Assembly: GCF_900129775.1 (NCBI RefSeq)
Contig: NZ_FQWV01000009.1
Coordinates: 1-64,000, forward strand
DNA from: Halobaculum gomorrense
GTDB lineage: Archaea > Halobacteriota > Halobacteria > Halobacteriales > Haloferacaceae
Direction of reading: 5' to 3'
Length of the DNA stretch: 64,000 nucleotides
Each line of letters starts with the position of its first letter. Within the stretch, counting starts at the first letter, position 1. The notes under the pieces are model-generated. The model was not told the origin of the DNA, searched no databases, and saw only the letters and a program-made list of their open reading frames with translations. The position numbers and the translations under genes were made by a program. Of this stretch, positions 41,403-51,782 are shown piece after piece.

Positions 41403-41584
41403 CTACAGCGAGCGTCGAAGACGCGAGCGAAGCGCGCAGGGAGGGATTCTGAAGTAGACGGGACGCAGCGACCGAGCGGAGCGAGGGCGACCGTCTCGGC
41501 GTGGTGCACATCCCTGCCTGAGCGAGCATCCGCGTTCTCGCCGCCGGCCCAACCCGATCCGACCAGAGCCGCGCGGTCACCGAG
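41403..41584. other. tRNA-Glu trailing region with repeat words
   Basis: After tRNA-Glu come GCGAGCGAAGCGCGC- and GAGCGGAGCGAGG-type words like those behind tRNA-Tyr. ATCCCTGCCTGAGCGAGCA near 41511-41529 resembles the tRNA 3' end ATCCCTGACCGAGCA with an insertion. No gene. Confidence 0.5.
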
Positions 41585-43015
41585 CTACAACCGGACCATC
41601 GGCTCCGGGTAGTCGACGCCGAGCTCCACCCCGTGTTCGGCCTGTTCCTGATCACTCAGCGTCCACGGTTCATGCACACGGTCGGCCGGCAAGTCGCCGA
41701 GCTCCGGAAGCCAGTGCGTGACGTACTCGCCCTCCGAGTCGTACCGCCGCGCCTGGCTCACCACGTCGAACGAGCGGTCCCGCGAGTCGTTCCCGACGCC
41801 GGCGATGTACGCCCAGTTGCCGTAGTTGGAGGCGGCGTCGTAGTCGACCAGCTGCGTCTCGAAGTAGGCGGCCCCGCGGCGCCAGTCGACCCGGAGGTCG
41901 TTGGCGAGAAACGAGGCGGCGTTCTGCCGACCCCGGTTGCTCATGTAGCCCGTGGCGTTCAACTCCTGCATGTTGGCATCGACGAACGGGACCCCGGTCT
42001 CGCCGGCGGCCCACCGCTCGAACGCCGACTCGTCGTCCCGCCAGTCGATGTCCTCCCGCTCGCGGATGCCCTCCCTCGCGAAGTACTGGCCGCCGTGTTT
42101 TGGCACCTGGAACTGGAAGAAGTCGCGCCAGCGGAGCTCGAACAGCAGCCAGTACGTCGAGTCGTTCGACACGCGCAGGTCCTCGTAGCGGTCCACCTCC
42201 GCGGCGACTCGGCGGGGAGACAGACAGCCCTCGTTGAGCCACGCCGAGAGCTTCGAGGAGTACCCCTCCCCCAGCAGGCCGTTGCGCGTCTCCTTGTACT
42301 CGCGGAGCCGGTCGGCCTCCCAGACGTACCGCTCCAGGCGGTCGAGTCCGGCCGCCTCGCCCCCCTCGAACGTGAGTACGCCCCGCTCGTCCGGGCGCCT
42401 CGCCTCGACGCCGAGCGTCTCCGGGTCCGGGAGCTCGCCCGCGCCGACGGCGTCGACGGGCCCAGCCGGGAGCGCGGGGGTACCGAGGGTGTCGCGGACG
42501 GTCGAGTCGGCCTCGACGCGCTTGCGGAACGTCGTGTACGTGTCCGGCACCTCGGTGTACGCCATCGGGAGGTCGTTGATGTGGTGGAGCGTGTGCCCCC
42601 AGTGCCGCCTGGCGGCCACGTCGAGCGCCGCGAGCTCGCGCTTCACAGCGTTCTCGACGGCCGTCTCCTCGGGCGCCGGGACGGTGTGGAAGTGGACCGA
42701 GTCGGCGTCGACCGCCGACGCCACCGCCGGCACCACCCGCTCGGGGCGGTCGTGACGGACGACGAGGTCGGACCCCCGCTCGCGGAGTCGCTCTCGGAGG
42801 TCGGCGACCGACTCCAGGCGGAAGCGCGTCCGGTGTGGTCCCGTCTTCTGGAATCGGAAGGAGCCGCGTCCGCCGTACTCCCGCTCGTCGTAGTCGTCGG
42901 GAGCGAACGCGTACACTGGGAGCACCTCGTCGGCTACGGCGGCCTCGGTCAGCGCCTCGTTGTCGTGGACGCGGAGGTCCCGGCGAAACCAGACGACCGC
43001 GGTGGAGTGGGTCAC
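41585..43015 (-). CDS. Cryptochrome DASH / photolyase family protein
   Basis: The 476-residue flavoprotein has the N-terminal photolyase domain (VVWFRRDLRVHDNEAL, residues about 7-22) and the FAD domain. LGEGYSSKLSAWLNEGCLSP is the FAD phosphate-binding region; NATGYMSNRGRQNAASFLAN (about 352-371) and YDAASNYGNWAYIAGVGND (about 389-407) are typical of the DASH subgroup. DASH proteins repair cyclobutane dimers in single-stranded DNA and sense light. It follows spoVR by 79 bases on the same strand, so read-through from the stress operon is possible. Confidence 0.93.
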   Translation of the reverse strand: MTHSTAVVWFRRDLRVHDNEALTEAAVADEVLPVYAFAPDDYDEREYGGRGSFRFQKTGPHRTRFRLESVADLRERLRERGSDLVVRHDRPERVVPAVASAVDADSVHFHTVPAPEETAVENAVKRELAALDVAARRHWGHTLHHINDLPMAYTEVPDTYTTFRKRVEADSTVRDTLGTPALPAGPVDAVGAGELPDPETLGVEARRPDERGVLTFEGGEAAGLDRLERYVWEADRLREYKETRNGLLGEGYSSKLSAWLNEGCLSPRRVAAEVDRYEDLRVSNDSTYWLLFELRWRDFFQFQVPKHGGQYFAREGIREREDIDWRDDESAFERWAAGETGVPFVDANMQELNATGYMSNRGRQNAASFLANDLRVDWRRGAAYFETQLVDYDAASNYGNWAYIAGVGNDSRDRSFDVVSQARRYDSEGEYVTHWLPELGDLPADRVHEPWTLSDQEQAEHGVELGVDYPEPMVRL

Positions 43016-43094
43016 GGATACAGCAGGGGCGCCAGCGGCAAGAACTCACGGGCCGGACGGGGAGTCACTGTGGGGACCGTCTGCGACGGCGCGG

Positions 43095-45086
43095 TCAGGC
43101 CAGCCACTCCTCGGGCGTGGTGTCGTAGTCGACATCGTCGGCGGCGATCTGCTCGGCCAGATCGGGCTCCAGCGCGTGCCGCTCGACCGTCTCTCCGTCG
43201 TAGCGGAGCCGGATCGGCACCTCGTCGCCGCGGGGCTCGCGGCCGCGGCGGCGGGCGACCTCGACCTCGTGGTCGTCGTACTCGGTGACGATCGTCGCGA
43301 GGTTCACCGGCCGTCCCCACAGTTCGAACACACGTTCGAGCGTCCGTTTCGCCTGCTCGATATCGAGCGCGACGCCGTTGTAGCGGTGCCCAAGCAGCAG
43401 CTCGCCCCGGTTGTCGTAGTTGCCGTCGTACACCGCGACGGTCGGCTTCCCGAAGTTGGTGAACCGCAGGAGGAGCTTGCGCTTCACGTCGTCGGGGTCG
43501 ACGCTGGCGACCCGGTACTCCTCGGCGGCCTCGGAGTACTCGTAGGTGAAGTAGTTGCCCTCGACGACGAACTCCTCGGTGAGGAACTCGTCGATGAACG
43601 TCACGTCGTTGTGGCTCTCGCGCACCTCGCGCATGCGCGCCCAGCCGGCACCGTAGTCGACGTCCGCGAGCGCCGATTCCACGTCCGGATACACCTCGTC
43701 GTCGAACATGTACCGGGCGACCCGCTCTAGCTCACCGCGACCGATCCGTTCGAGGAAGCCGCGGTTGGCGGGCTTGGCCAGCGAGAAGTGGCGCTCGCAC
43801 AGCCCCTCGTAGGTGAGGACGGCCCACGGGTACGCGTCGGCGTCGAGATCGCCCGCCGTCGCCCGCGCGAGCGCCTCGGCGTCGACGCGGGGGTCCTCGG
43901 GGTCCATGTCATCAAGCGTGTCCCCGGTGACGCCCGCGATCTCCGGGTCCGGTTCGAGTGTCGCCGCGACCTCGTCGAAGTCGATCACGTCGTGGAAGTT
44001 GCGCCACGTGACCCCCTCGACGCGCAGCAGCTTGTCGACGACCTCGCGGCGGTTCGCGCCGTTCTCGACGTACCGCCAGATCTCGAACCCCAGCTTGTAG
44101 GGATTGAGCCCCGGCGACCCCAGCACCCGCGCCATGTGGTCGGCGTAGGTGACGAACTCGTCGTCGCCCGCGAACCGCTCGTCGCCCATCATCAGCGACT
44201 CGAAGTAACTCGCCCACCCCTCGTTCATCACCTTCGTCATGCGCTGGGGCGCAAAGTAGTACGCCTCCCGGCGTAGGACCTCGATCACCTCGTCCATCCA
44301 CGGTTCGCGCTCGACGGCCTTCCCCTCCGACTCGTCGAACCGCGTGCCGTGCTCGCGGAGGTACGCGAGCACGTCCGGGCGCGGCTCGGGCAGGGGCTCG
44401 CGGTCGCGCTGGTCGTCGACCCACTCGGGGTCGAACACCTGGTCGCGCACCTCCGCGGACAGCCCGAGCCGGTCGAGGCGCTCCTCGATGTCCGTCAGTT
44501 CCTCCGCCAGGTCCTCGTCGCCGCCGCGCTCGGCCGCAAGCGCGCGATGCTGGTCGATGGTGTCCTCGACGCACAGCACGGCGTCGATGAGTCGCTCGAC
44601 GTCCTCGCGGTCGATCTCGGGGTCCGCCGCGTACCCCGCGATCGTCTCGGCGTGCTGTTCGAGCATCGCGGCGGCGTCCGGGTCCTCGCGGTCGCCGGCG
44701 AAGCGGCCGAACCACTCGTTGTTGCGGAAGAAGTCCGCGTGCGCCTCGACGTGGGTGATGACGGCCTTCTGGTCGGCCGGCGCGTTCGACTCCTGGAGGA
44801 ACGCGTGACAGGGGTTGTCGTTGTTGACGATCTCGAACGCCTTCCCCATCCCGAAGGTGTCCTGCTTGCGCTGGCGGTCGTACTTCATCCCCCACCGCCA
44901 GTGCGGGTACCGCGTCTGGAACCCGTCGTAGGCGATGAGCTCGTTCATCTCGTCGTGGGTCACGACCCAGTAGTTCACCGGGTACGGGCGGAGCCCGAGC
45001 CTCTCGGCCAGCTCTCTGGCGCGCTCGGCTGGCTCCGCCAGTTCCGCGGCGACGCGGCGGGTCGCGACTCTGTCGTCATGGATCAT
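43095..45086 (-). CDS. spoVR: SpoVR family protein
   Basis: The 663-residue protein matches SpoVR (YcgB in E. coli). N-terminal landmarks are PVNYWVVTHDEMNELIAYDG (residues about 35-54), FQTRYPHWRWGMKYDRQRK and IVNNDNPCHAFLQ. YYFAPQRMTKVMNEGWASYF (about 270-289), with the NEGWASY core, is the family signature; NPYKLGFEIW follows. Its biochemical role is unknown; it is co-conserved with PrkA and DUF444. It is the last gene of the operon, four bases after the DUF444 stop. Confidence 0.95.
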   Translation of the reverse strand: MIHDDRVATRRVAAELAEPAERARELAERLGLRPYPVNYWVVTHDEMNELIAYDGFQTRYPHWRWGMKYDRQRKQDTFGMGKAFEIVNNDNPCHAFLQESNAPADQKAVITHVEAHADFFRNNEWFGRFAGDREDPDAAAMLEQHAETIAGYAADPEIDREDVERLIDAVLCVEDTIDQHRALAAERGGDEDLAEELTDIEERLDRLGLSAEVRDQVFDPEWVDDQRDREPLPEPRPDVLAYLREHGTRFDESEGKAVEREPWMDEVIEVLRREAYYFAPQRMTKVMNEGWASYFESLMMGDERFAGDDEFVTYADHMARVLGSPGLNPYKLGFEIWRYVENGANRREVVDKLLRVEGVTWRNFHDVIDFDEVAATLEPDPEIAGVTGDTLDDMDPEDPRVDAEALARATAGDLDADAYPWAVLTYEGLCERHFSLAKPANRGFLERIGRGELERVARYMFDDEVYPDVESALADVDYGAGWARMREVRESHNDVTFIDEFLTEEFVVEGNYFTYEYSEAAEEYRVASVDPDDVKRKLLLRFTNFGKPTVAVYDGNYDNRGELLLGHRYNGVALDIEQAKRTLERVFELWGRPVNLATIVTEYDDHEVEVARRRGREPRGDEVPIRLRYDGETVERHALEPDLAEQIAADDVDYDTTPEEWLA

Positions 45087-45090
45087 GAGT

Positions 45091-46425
45091 TCACTCCTCG
45101 GTCCCCTCCGTCGAGAGGATCGTTCGGATCGCGTCGGTCACGTCCTCGGGGCCGCCGACGCGCGCGACGACGACGTCGTCGCGGTCGGCCAGCTCCCGCT
45201 CGATCTCCTCGGCGTGGGTGGCGTTGATTGTGTTGCCGCCGGGCTGGGTCTCCACGTAGGCGTGGAGGTTCGCCGGGATCTCCCGCATCAGCGGGACGAC
45301 GTTCTCGACGGTGTCGTTGCTGGAGTTCTCCGAGTCGCCGGCGGCGAACACGTAGCGGTTCCAGTCGCTGAACGGGTACTCCTCGAGGATCTCGGCGGCC
45401 AGCTCGTAGGCGCTGGAGATGCGCGTGCCCCCGCCCGAGCGGATGCCGAAGAACTCCCCGCGCTCGACCTCCCACGCGTCGGCGTCGTGGGCGACGTAGC
45501 GGAACTCGGCCTCGTCGTACTTCCCCGTGAGGTACCAGTCCAGCGGCGTGAACGTCCGCTCGACCAGCTCGCGCTTCGTCTTGCGCATCGAGCCGGACAC
45601 GTCGCGGATGTTGACGACCACGACGTTCTTCTGTTTCTTTTCGATCACCTCCGGCTGGCGGTAGCGCTCGTCCTCGCGGCGGAACGGCACGTCGCGCAGG
45701 CCGTCCCGCCGGATGCGCGCGCTGACGGGGTCGCGCTCGACGCGCTCGGCGAACTCGTCGAAGGAGGCGTACTCGTCGAGCGAGACGCCCTCCTCGGCGA
45801 TGTCGTTCATCGCCTCGCGGACCCACGCCAGCGAGACGAGCACGTTCTCCGCGCGGCAGAACTCGAACACGTCGCGGGCGTCGGCGCCGGCGACGCGGCA
45901 CGCCTCCCGGACGTACGCCTCGTCGAAGTCGGTCGCGAGCTTCCGCTTGAGCCCGCGTTTGAACAGCTGCTCGAAGTCGAGCGTGGAGTTCGGGCCCGCG
46001 CGCGTCAGCTCGGTGAAGTCGCCCTCCACCTCCTCGACGACGCGCTTGCCCTTCGGCTCCAGATCCAGTCCCAGCTCCTCGTCGAGCTCCCGGGCGAACT
46101 CCTCGGGGTCCATCTCGTAGTAGCCGTGCTCGCCGCCCTCCTCGCCGGGGTCGCCCTCCTCGTCGCCCTCGCCGTCGGCGTCCCCGGGGTCGCCAGGCAC
46201 GTCAACGGGCTGGCCCGGCTCCGGCGTCCCACCGTCGCCCTGGCCGACGCCGCCCATGTCGCGCCTGTCGTACTCGAACGACGGGAGGTCGACGAGCTTC
46301 ACCGGGATGCGGACGGCGTCGTGCGAGGAGCCCGAGAGGTCGCCCTCGCGGATGAACTCCGCGAGGTCGGGGCGCCGCTCGTCGCCGATCTCGCGGAACC
46401 GTTCGAGGTCCTCCCTCAGTCCCAT
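45091..46425 (-). CDS. yeaH: DUF444 (YeaH/YhbH) family protein
   Basis: The 444-residue protein starts [21 protein letters not shown] disordered Gly/Asp/Glu-rich region (residues about 60-100) follows. The C-terminal part is a vWA-like domain: [20 protein letters not shown] (about 248-267) with a DVSGSM MIDAS-type motif, then [22 protein letters not shown]444 genes sit beside prkA and spoVR in many prokaryotes. Its start overlaps the second prkA by ten bases. Confidence 0.94.
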   Translation of the reverse strand: MGLREDLERFREIGDERRPDLAEFIREGDLSGSSHDAVRIPVKLVDLPSFEYDRRDMGGVGQGDGGTPEPGQPVDVPGDPGDADGEGDEEGDPGEEGGEHGYYEMDPEEFARELDEELGLDLEPKGKRVVEEVEGDFTELTRAGPNSTLDFEQLFKRGLKRKLATDFDEAYVREACRVAGADARDVFEFCRAENVLVSLAWVREAMNDIAEEGVSLDEYASFDEFAERVERDPVSARIRRDGLRDVPFRREDERYRQPEVIEKKQKNVVVVNIRDVSGSMRKTKRELVERTFTPLDWYLTGKYDEAEFRYVAHDADAWEVERGEFFGIRSGGGTRISSAYELAAEILEEYPFSDWNRYVFAAGDSENSSNDTVENVVPLMREIPANLHAYVETQPGGNTINATHAEEIERELADRDDVVVARVGGPEDVTDAIRTILSTEGTEE

Positions 46426-48719
46426 CGGCCGTTCACCTCGCGCATCACGTGTCTGCTGGTCAACTCCGCGGACGCCTCGCTGTACCCCTGTTCGGTGGTC
46501 ATGTGCTCGATGGTGCGCTCCTTCACGCGCGCGGTCTCCGTGTTCGCCGGCGGGTCGTCCCACTGCGACGGGTCCAGGTCCTCGTGAATGCGGCGGACGT
46601 CCTCCCACGAGTGGGCCTCCAGCACCGCGCGGATGACGGGGACCGTCGACAGGTCCACGTCGGCGACGCCGAAGTCGTCGTCGCGGTGCTCCCACGCGTA
46701 GCGGTTCAGCGCCGTTATCACGGTGTCCCTGCGGAACGTCTCGACCTCCCCGCCGGGCTCGTTGCCGTGGTAGTCGTCCTCGTCGAACCGGCCGAGGTGC
46801 TCGGTCTCGAACACCTTCATCAACAGCGGGTCCGGATCGACGGCGCCGCGGTCGGTCTCCACCTGCTCGTCGGCGTTCCACGCGAACACGTGCGCGACGT
46901 ACTCCTCGACGGTCTCCTCGGCGACGCCCTTGTCCGCGAGCACCGCGTCGAGCACGTCCGCCTCCTGTAGCTCGAACACGTGGTCTTTCACCGTCGCCAG
47001 CCGGTTCTCGTACTCCGCGACCTCCGCGCGCGAGAACACCGGCGCCGCCGACAGCCCCTCGGCCATCGCGTGGAGCACGTCCTCGGGCGTGAGCACGTCC
47101 TCGACCGGGAGGTCGGGGTGCGCGCGGTCGGTCTCGCCGTGGAGCAGGTCCGCGATCGTGTCGCGGGTGTACGTCACGGGGATCCCGTGGGCGCCGTCGT
47201 CGCCGTCGAAGTCAAACTCGTCTGCGGCGACGCGCTCTTCGCCGTCGCGGACCGCGCCGCGATCGAACAGCAGCGCCTTGTCGACCAGCCCGATCGAGGC
47301 GGGCAGGTCCTCGGCGTCGAGGCGCGTCACGACGGCGTACGTCGCCGCCGCCTCCAGCGCGTGCGGCGCCAGCTCCCGCGTCCGCACCCGTCCGTCGTCG
47401 TCGCGCAGTCGGATCGACAGCGGCGCGGCCATCCGCTCGCGCAGCCGCTCGTGTTCGGTCTCGGGGTCGGCCGCATCGACCGCGGCGGCCCAGACGCCCG
47501 TCTCGTCGGTGAGCTCGCGGTGGATCAGCTCCGTCTCCAGCGAGACGCTGGTGAGGTAGCGGAACTCGTGACGGTCGAGCCGGCGCTTGAGCGCCTTCAG
47601 CGGGTCGCGGTCGTTGCGGTCGGCGAACTGCTCCAGCTCGGCGTCCAGATCCGGGTTCGAGATGACGACCAGCTGCGTGTCCAGGTCCATCCCGATGCCC
47701 TTGTCGAGCTTCACGCGCTTCTCGTCGGGCACGTTCAGCAGCTTCCGCAGCAGGTCTGCGTGCTGGCTGGCGTCCTCGACGACAGTGAGCAGGCCGTTAC
47801 CTTGCGAGAGCACGCCGTCGTAGCTGAAGGCGCGAGGATCCTTTCGACCGCGGGCGTCCAGCTCGCGGAGCATCCCCGGCATCCACGAGCCGACGAGCCG
47901 CTCCTTCGGCGAGCCGTCGTCCTCAGCGTGGAGGACGCCGATCCCCTTGCCCACATCGACGACGTAGTTCTTCACCCGCAGGTGCCGGCGGTCGGTCACC
48001 GCCGAGAACAGGTCGCGGCGGCCGGTCCGGCGGTAGCGCTCCTCCAGGATATCGAACGCCTCGCGGCTGAACGGGTCGAGATCCGACTCCGCCCGGATCG
48101 GGATGTGGTCGTCGTGTTCCGCGTTTAGCGCGTCGACGAGGTCGGCGCGTACCTCCGGGGGGAACACCGACAGCGGGTTCGCTTGCACCGGCGACTCGTA
48201 CCAGTCGTCGTCCGCGTCGTCGTCGGGGGCGTAGCTGAGGCTCCGCTCGTCGTCGCGGGCGGCGATGTTCCACTCGACGGTGTAGCGCCGTCCCGCCTCG
48301 GTCTTCGAGTACGCGCGCAGCCCGTTGATCAGACAGCGCTTCAGCTCCGATTTCCCGGTCGCGGTCGGCCCGTCGAACCAGTGGATCTTCTCTTCTTTCC
48401 CGCGCCCGGCCGCGACGGTGCGGAGGTCGTCGACGAAGGCGTTGAGCACGCCGGTGTTGCCGAGGACGGCGTGCTCGCCGTCGTTCGCTGGGTCGTCGAA
48501 AAAGCGGTAGCGCTGGCGCTCGACGCCCTCCTCGACGACGGTTCGGGTGCCCATCGATTCGATCGCCGACAGCACGTACCTGGCGGCGTGGCTGGCGACC
48601 GCCGGGCGCTCGAACGCCAAGTCAACGAACTCCGCGAGCGACCGCGGCGGCTCGTAGGCGCCCTCGAGCGCCTCGTCCGCGCGCGCAAGGTAGTCCGTTG
48701 AGTCGGTGGTGTCGGTCAT
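46416..48719 (-). CDS. PrkA-type serine protein kinase, second paralogue
   Basis: The 767-residue PrkA paralogue has an AAA-like N-terminal domain with P-loop [16 protein letters not shown] (residues about 112-127) and CTRTRL-like later motifs replaced by its own; [15 protein letters not shown] marks the second AAA block. It is longer and more divergent than the first copy; IVVGRTNMPEY-like text of that copy is absent here. PrkA proteins are stress-linked kinases or proteases depending on species. It starts one base after the first prkA and overlaps DUF444, so it is tightly coupled. It may form hetero-oligomers with the first copy. Confidence 0.88.
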   Translation of the reverse strand: MTDTTDSTDYLARADEALEGAYEPPRSLAEFVDLAFERPAVASHAARYVLSAIESMGTRTVVEEGVERQRYRFFDDPANDGEHAVLGNTGVLNAFVDDLRTVAAGRGKEEKIHWFDGPTATGKSELKRCLINGLRAYSKTEAGRRYTVEWNIAARDDERSLSYAPDDDADDDWYESPVQANPLSVFPPEVRADLVDALNAEHDDHIPIRAESDLDPFSREAFDILEERYRRTGRRDLFSAVTDRRHLRVKNYVVDVGKGIGVLHAEDDGSPKERLVGSWMPGMLRELDARGRKDPRAFSYDGVLSQGNGLLTVVEDASQHADLLRKLLNVPDEKRVKLDKGIGMDLDTQLVVISNPDLDAELEQFADRNDRDPLKALKRRLDRHEFRYLTSVSLETELIHRELTDETGVWAAAVDAADPETEHERLRERMAAPLSIRLRDDDGRVRTRELAPHALEAAATYAVVTRLDAEDLPASIGLVDKALLFDRGAVRDGEERVAADEFDFDGDDGAHGIPVTYTRDTIADLLHGETDRAHPDLPVEDVLTPEDVLHAMAEGLSAAPVFSRAEVAEYENRLATVKDHVFELQEADVLDAVLADKGVAEETVEEYVAHVFAWNADEQVETDRGAVDPDPLLMKVFETEHLGRFDEDDYHGNEPGGEVETFRRDTVITALNRYAWEHRDDDFGVADVDLSTVPVIRAVLEAHSWEDVRRIHEDLDPSQWDDPPANTETARVKERTIEHMTTEQGYSEASAELTSRHVMREVNGRWD

Positions 48720-48720
48720 C

Positions 48721-50835
48721 TCAGTCCTCAAGCTCGCTTTTGGCGACCTCCGCGCCGGCGAACTCCAGCACCTCACGGGCGCCCTCAGCGGAGTAGCCCT
48801 GCTCGGTCAGGGCGTCGACCCACGCGGCACGCTCGTCGTCGTCGAGCTCCCCGGCCGACACCAACGCGGAGAAGTTGATGTTGTGCTTCTTGTCTTCCCA
48901 CAGCTTCCGCTCGAGGGCGCGGCGCAGGCGGTCGTTCTCCTGGGGGTCGAAGCTCGACCCCTCGCGGGCGCGGCGGCTGACCCAGTTGGCGACCTCCTGG
49001 CGGAAGTCGTCCTTGCGGTCGCCGGGCACCTCCAGCTTCTCCTCGACCGACCGGAGGAACGTCTCGTCGGGCTCCTGCTCGCGCCCGGTGAGGTCGTCCT
49101 CGACGGTCGTGTCGTCGATGTACGCCATCACGTGGTCCATGTACTTCTCGCCCTGCCGCCGGATCTCGTCCACGTCGTACGCGAGCGCGTGGCGCACGTC
49201 CTCGATGGCGCGCTCTTTGTACTCCTCGCGGACGAGCTCAAGGTAGCGGTGGTAGGTGTCGAGCTTCTCCTCCGGGATCGACCCGTGGTTCTCCAGATTT
49301 CCCTCGAAGTGCTTGAACACCGCCAGCGGCGACAGGTAGCCGCGGCCGCGGTGCCGGGAGTCCATGATCGCCTCGGCGATCTCGTCGCCGATGAACCGGG
49401 CGGAGACGCCCTCCATCCCCTCGGCGATGTCGGCCGCACGGTCGCCGTTCTCCCTGAGCTTGCGCTCGTCGATCTCGTCGGTCTCGTCGATCTCGCCGTT
49501 GTACGCCTTCGCCTTCTGGACGAGCGAGACGGACTCGTCGGTCGGCTCCTCGACGCGGGTGAGCACGCCGAACAGGCCGGCCATCTCCATGGCGTGGGGC
49601 TCGATGTGGATGTCGGGCACGTCGGCGTTGCGCAGCATCTTCCGGTAGATCTCCGCCTCCTGCTCGTACTCGAGGACGTACGGGTAGTCGATCCGCTTGG
49701 TGCGGTCGTTGAACGCCTCCATCTTCTCGTCGCCCTTCTTGTCCCGGTACTCGGGCATGTTCGTCCGGCCGACGATCACCTGGTCGATGTCGATCCGCGG
49801 GTTGTTGCGCGGCTTGATCGTCTGCTCCTGGCTGGCGTGCAGGAAGTCGTAGAGGAACTCCCGCTGGAGCTTCAACAGCTCCTCGCCCGAGAAGATGCCG
49901 CGGTTGGCGTTGCAGAACGCGCCCGCGTAGTCGAACGCCCGCGGGTCGTTCTCCCCGTACACCGCGAGCTTCGAGTAGTTGACATCGCCGGTGAGCTCCG
50001 TCTCGTCCTGATTCTTCTTATCTTTCGGCTCGAACGTCTCGATGCAGCGTCGCTGGTTCTCGTCGGCGACGAGGCGGATCACCTCGACGTGGTTCTCCAA
50101 CACCGCCTGGAGGTCGTCCTCGTAGTGGGCGAGGAGTTCGTCCATGTAGAAGCCCGACGCCGGATCGAGGCTCTGCTCGTTGCGGATCGTGTACGGCGCG
50201 TCGAGCCGCTCGTTCAGGTCGGCGATCACCTCGTCGCGCTGTTCCTGCGGGAGCAAGACAATCGGGTCCTGGTTCATCGCCGACCGGACCGTGTCGTCGC
50301 CCGGGTCCTGGTCCTCGATGACCGAGCAGAGGTCGGTCCACCGGAAGGTGTACATCCGGCCTTCGTCGCTGCGGGTGTAGTCCTCGAAGTAGCGCCGGAC
50401 GAGCCAGTCGAAGTGGCTCTTGCCGGAGCCGACGGGGCCGAGCAGGAGCTTGATGCGCTTTTCGGGACCCAGCCCGCGCGCGCCCGACTTCACCTTGTTG
50501 ACGAACTCGTGGATGGACTCGTGGACCTCTCGGCCGTAGAAGGCGTTCTCGCCGTCGTGGAGTGGGTCTTCCGACGCGAGGAAGTACTCCACGACCCCGG
50601 CGTCCTCGTCGTAGCGCGTGCCGTAGTGGTCGAACATGTCGGCGACGCGCTGGTGGGCGTTGCGCGCGACGCGCGGGTCGGACACCAGTTCTTCGAGGTA
50701 CCACTCGAAAGACTTGGCTTCCCGGAGGTCAGCCGGGACGGACCGCTCGTACTCCCGGCTGAGCTCCGCGAGCGTGTGCGTCCTCGATGCCTCCCCCGGC
50801 GTGGGGCTGGTCGCGTTGTCGGTCTGATCACTCAT
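48721..50835 (-). CDS. prkA: PrkA-type serine protein kinase, first paralogue
   Basis: The 704-residue protein matches classical PrkA. The N-terminus has YLEELVSDPRVARNAHQRVA (residues about 46-65), then MFDHYGTRYDED; P-loop LLLGPVGSGKSHFDWLVRRY (about 120-139); the AAA second block VIVGRTNMPEYRDKKGDEK (about 350-368) and RTKRIDYPYV; the C-terminal kinase-like part YLSPLAVFKHFEGNLENHG. ATG 50835 is used; a longer frame to 50958 lacks family support. A TATA box at 51086-51093 with a GTGTTAACAC palindrome implies a leader of about 225 bases. Confidence 0.93.
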   Translation of the reverse strand: MSDQTDNATSPTPGEASRTHTLAELSREYERSVPADLREAKSFEWYLEELVSDPRVARNAHQRVADMFDHYGTRYDEDAGVVEYFLASEDPLHDGENAFYGREVHESIHEFVNKVKSGARGLGPEKRIKLLLGPVGSGKSHFDWLVRRYFEDYTRSDEGRMYTFRWTDLCSVIEDQDPGDDTVRSAMNQDPIVLLPQEQRDEVIADLNERLDAPYTIRNEQSLDPASGFYMDELLAHYEDDLQAVLENHVEVIRLVADENQRRCIETFEPKDKKNQDETELTGDVNYSKLAVYGENDPRAFDYAGAFCNANRGIFSGEELLKLQREFLYDFLHASQEQTIKPRNNPRIDIDQVIVGRTNMPEYRDKKGDEKMEAFNDRTKRIDYPYVLEYEQEAEIYRKMLRNADVPDIHIEPHAMEMAGLFGVLTRVEEPTDESVSLVQKAKAYNGEIDETDEIDERKLRENGDRAADIAEGMEGVSARFIGDEIAEAIMDSRHRGRGYLSPLAVFKHFEGNLENHGSIPEEKLDTYHRYLELVREEYKERAIEDVRHALAYDVDEIRRQGEKYMDHVMAYIDDTTVEDDLTGREQEPDETFLRSVEEKLEVPGDRKDDFRQEVANWVSRRAREGSSFDPQENDRLRRALERKLWEDKKHNINFSALVSAGELDDDERAAWVDALTEQGYSAEGAREVLEFAGAEVAKSELED

Positions 50836-51074
50836 GTGTGGGGCCACGTGTGCGGGGACGACCGCGAACGGTCCCGCTGTGCAGGCACCCGGCGTCGGTT
50901 CCGACGCCCGCCCCATCGGAGCCGACTCAAGCGCCGCTGGACCGTCATGGCTACTCATACCACGCGACCGCGTGTGACCGGCGCTGCTCGTCTCCTACAG
51001 AACTCGTCGTGAGGGCGGCCGGTGGGGGTCGTTGCCTCCGTCCCGTGGTGGACCGAGACTATATGTTGTGGTGG

Positions 51075-51093
51075 GTGTTAACACACATAAACC
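51075..51093 (-). promoter_or_regulatory. Likely promoter of the prkA operon with TATA and palindrome
   Basis: Minus strand GGTTTATG (51086-51093) is a TATA-like box; just downstream lies GTGTTAACAC (51075-51084), a perfect ten-base palindrome, a possible operator overlapping the start zone. The remaining 50836-51257 has no gene I can support. Confidence 0.5.
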
Positions 51094-51257
51094 TGTCGGC
51101 AAATGACACCGGTACCGTCACGCCCTCGATCGGTTCGGGATCGCGCCGAGACGCGGAATACCGTTTTCACAGCCACGAACGCGGCGGATCCCCCGCACGC
51201 GGCGACGGTCGGTGCGCCGAGCGTGGTGCCTAAGCCGTCCGGCCGACAAGGGCCGCT

Positions 51258-51665
51258 ATGACCGACGAGTCCGCAGGCGAATTGCCCGAAGACACGCTCG
51301 GCGAGGGGTGGCGGCTGTGGACCGAAGAGCCGAACGGCCGGGCGATCGTCGTGTACCGACCGGACGTGTTCGACGCCGACCGGTTCCCCGCGCCGTGTCT
51401 CCCCACGGTGTACCTCACCGACGGCTCGCGCCGCGCGCGGCCGGGCGCCGGCCAGCGGCGGACCGACGAGTGGCACGTGACGCTGTTTCTCGAACCGGAG
51501 GTGGAGGGAGCGTCCGCGACGTTCGACGACCGCGCGGCCGCGCTCGACGGCGTCGTCGACGTGACCGAGCGGTTCGCCGGCGGCGAGATCGACTACCGCG
51601 GCGCCTATCAGGTACCGCGCGAGGCGTACCTCGACAAACTCGACGACCTGACCGGCAGAGAGTGA
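51258..51665 (+). CDS. Haloarchaeal small protein, DUF5820-like
   Basis: The 135-residue protein has the conserved text LGEGWRLWTEEPNGRAIVVY, RPDVFDADRFPAPCLPTVYL and DEWHVTLFLEPEVEG, an order I associate with DUF5820, a haloarchaeal family of unknown function. The C-terminal half (FAGGEIDYRGAYQVPREAYL) is also conserved in tone. It is divergent from the prkA operon. Confidence 0.65.
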   Translation: MTDESAGELPEDTLGEGWRLWTEEPNGRAIVVYRPDVFDADRFPAPCLPTVYLTDGSRRARPGAGQRRTDEWHVTLFLEPEVEGASATFDDRAAALDGVVDVTERFAGGEIDYRGAYQVPREAYLDKLDDLTGRE

Positions 51666-51782
51666 GGCGGCGGAGTCGCCCGCGGCGACGACCGCCGCGC
51701 AGGCGACCGCGACGGCCGCACCGCCGGCCGTGCGGATCGCGCCGGCGACGGCGTTATCATCGGCGCGTGGGAACCAACGGGC

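Noticed and set aside
50836-50958. N-terminal extension of the first PrkA starting at 50958
   Set aside because: The extra 41 residues are low-complexity, and family similarity starts after ATG 50835.
48706-51012. 768-codon open frame on the plus strand
   Set aside because: Antisense to the first prkA, whose kinase motifs are clear on the minus strand.
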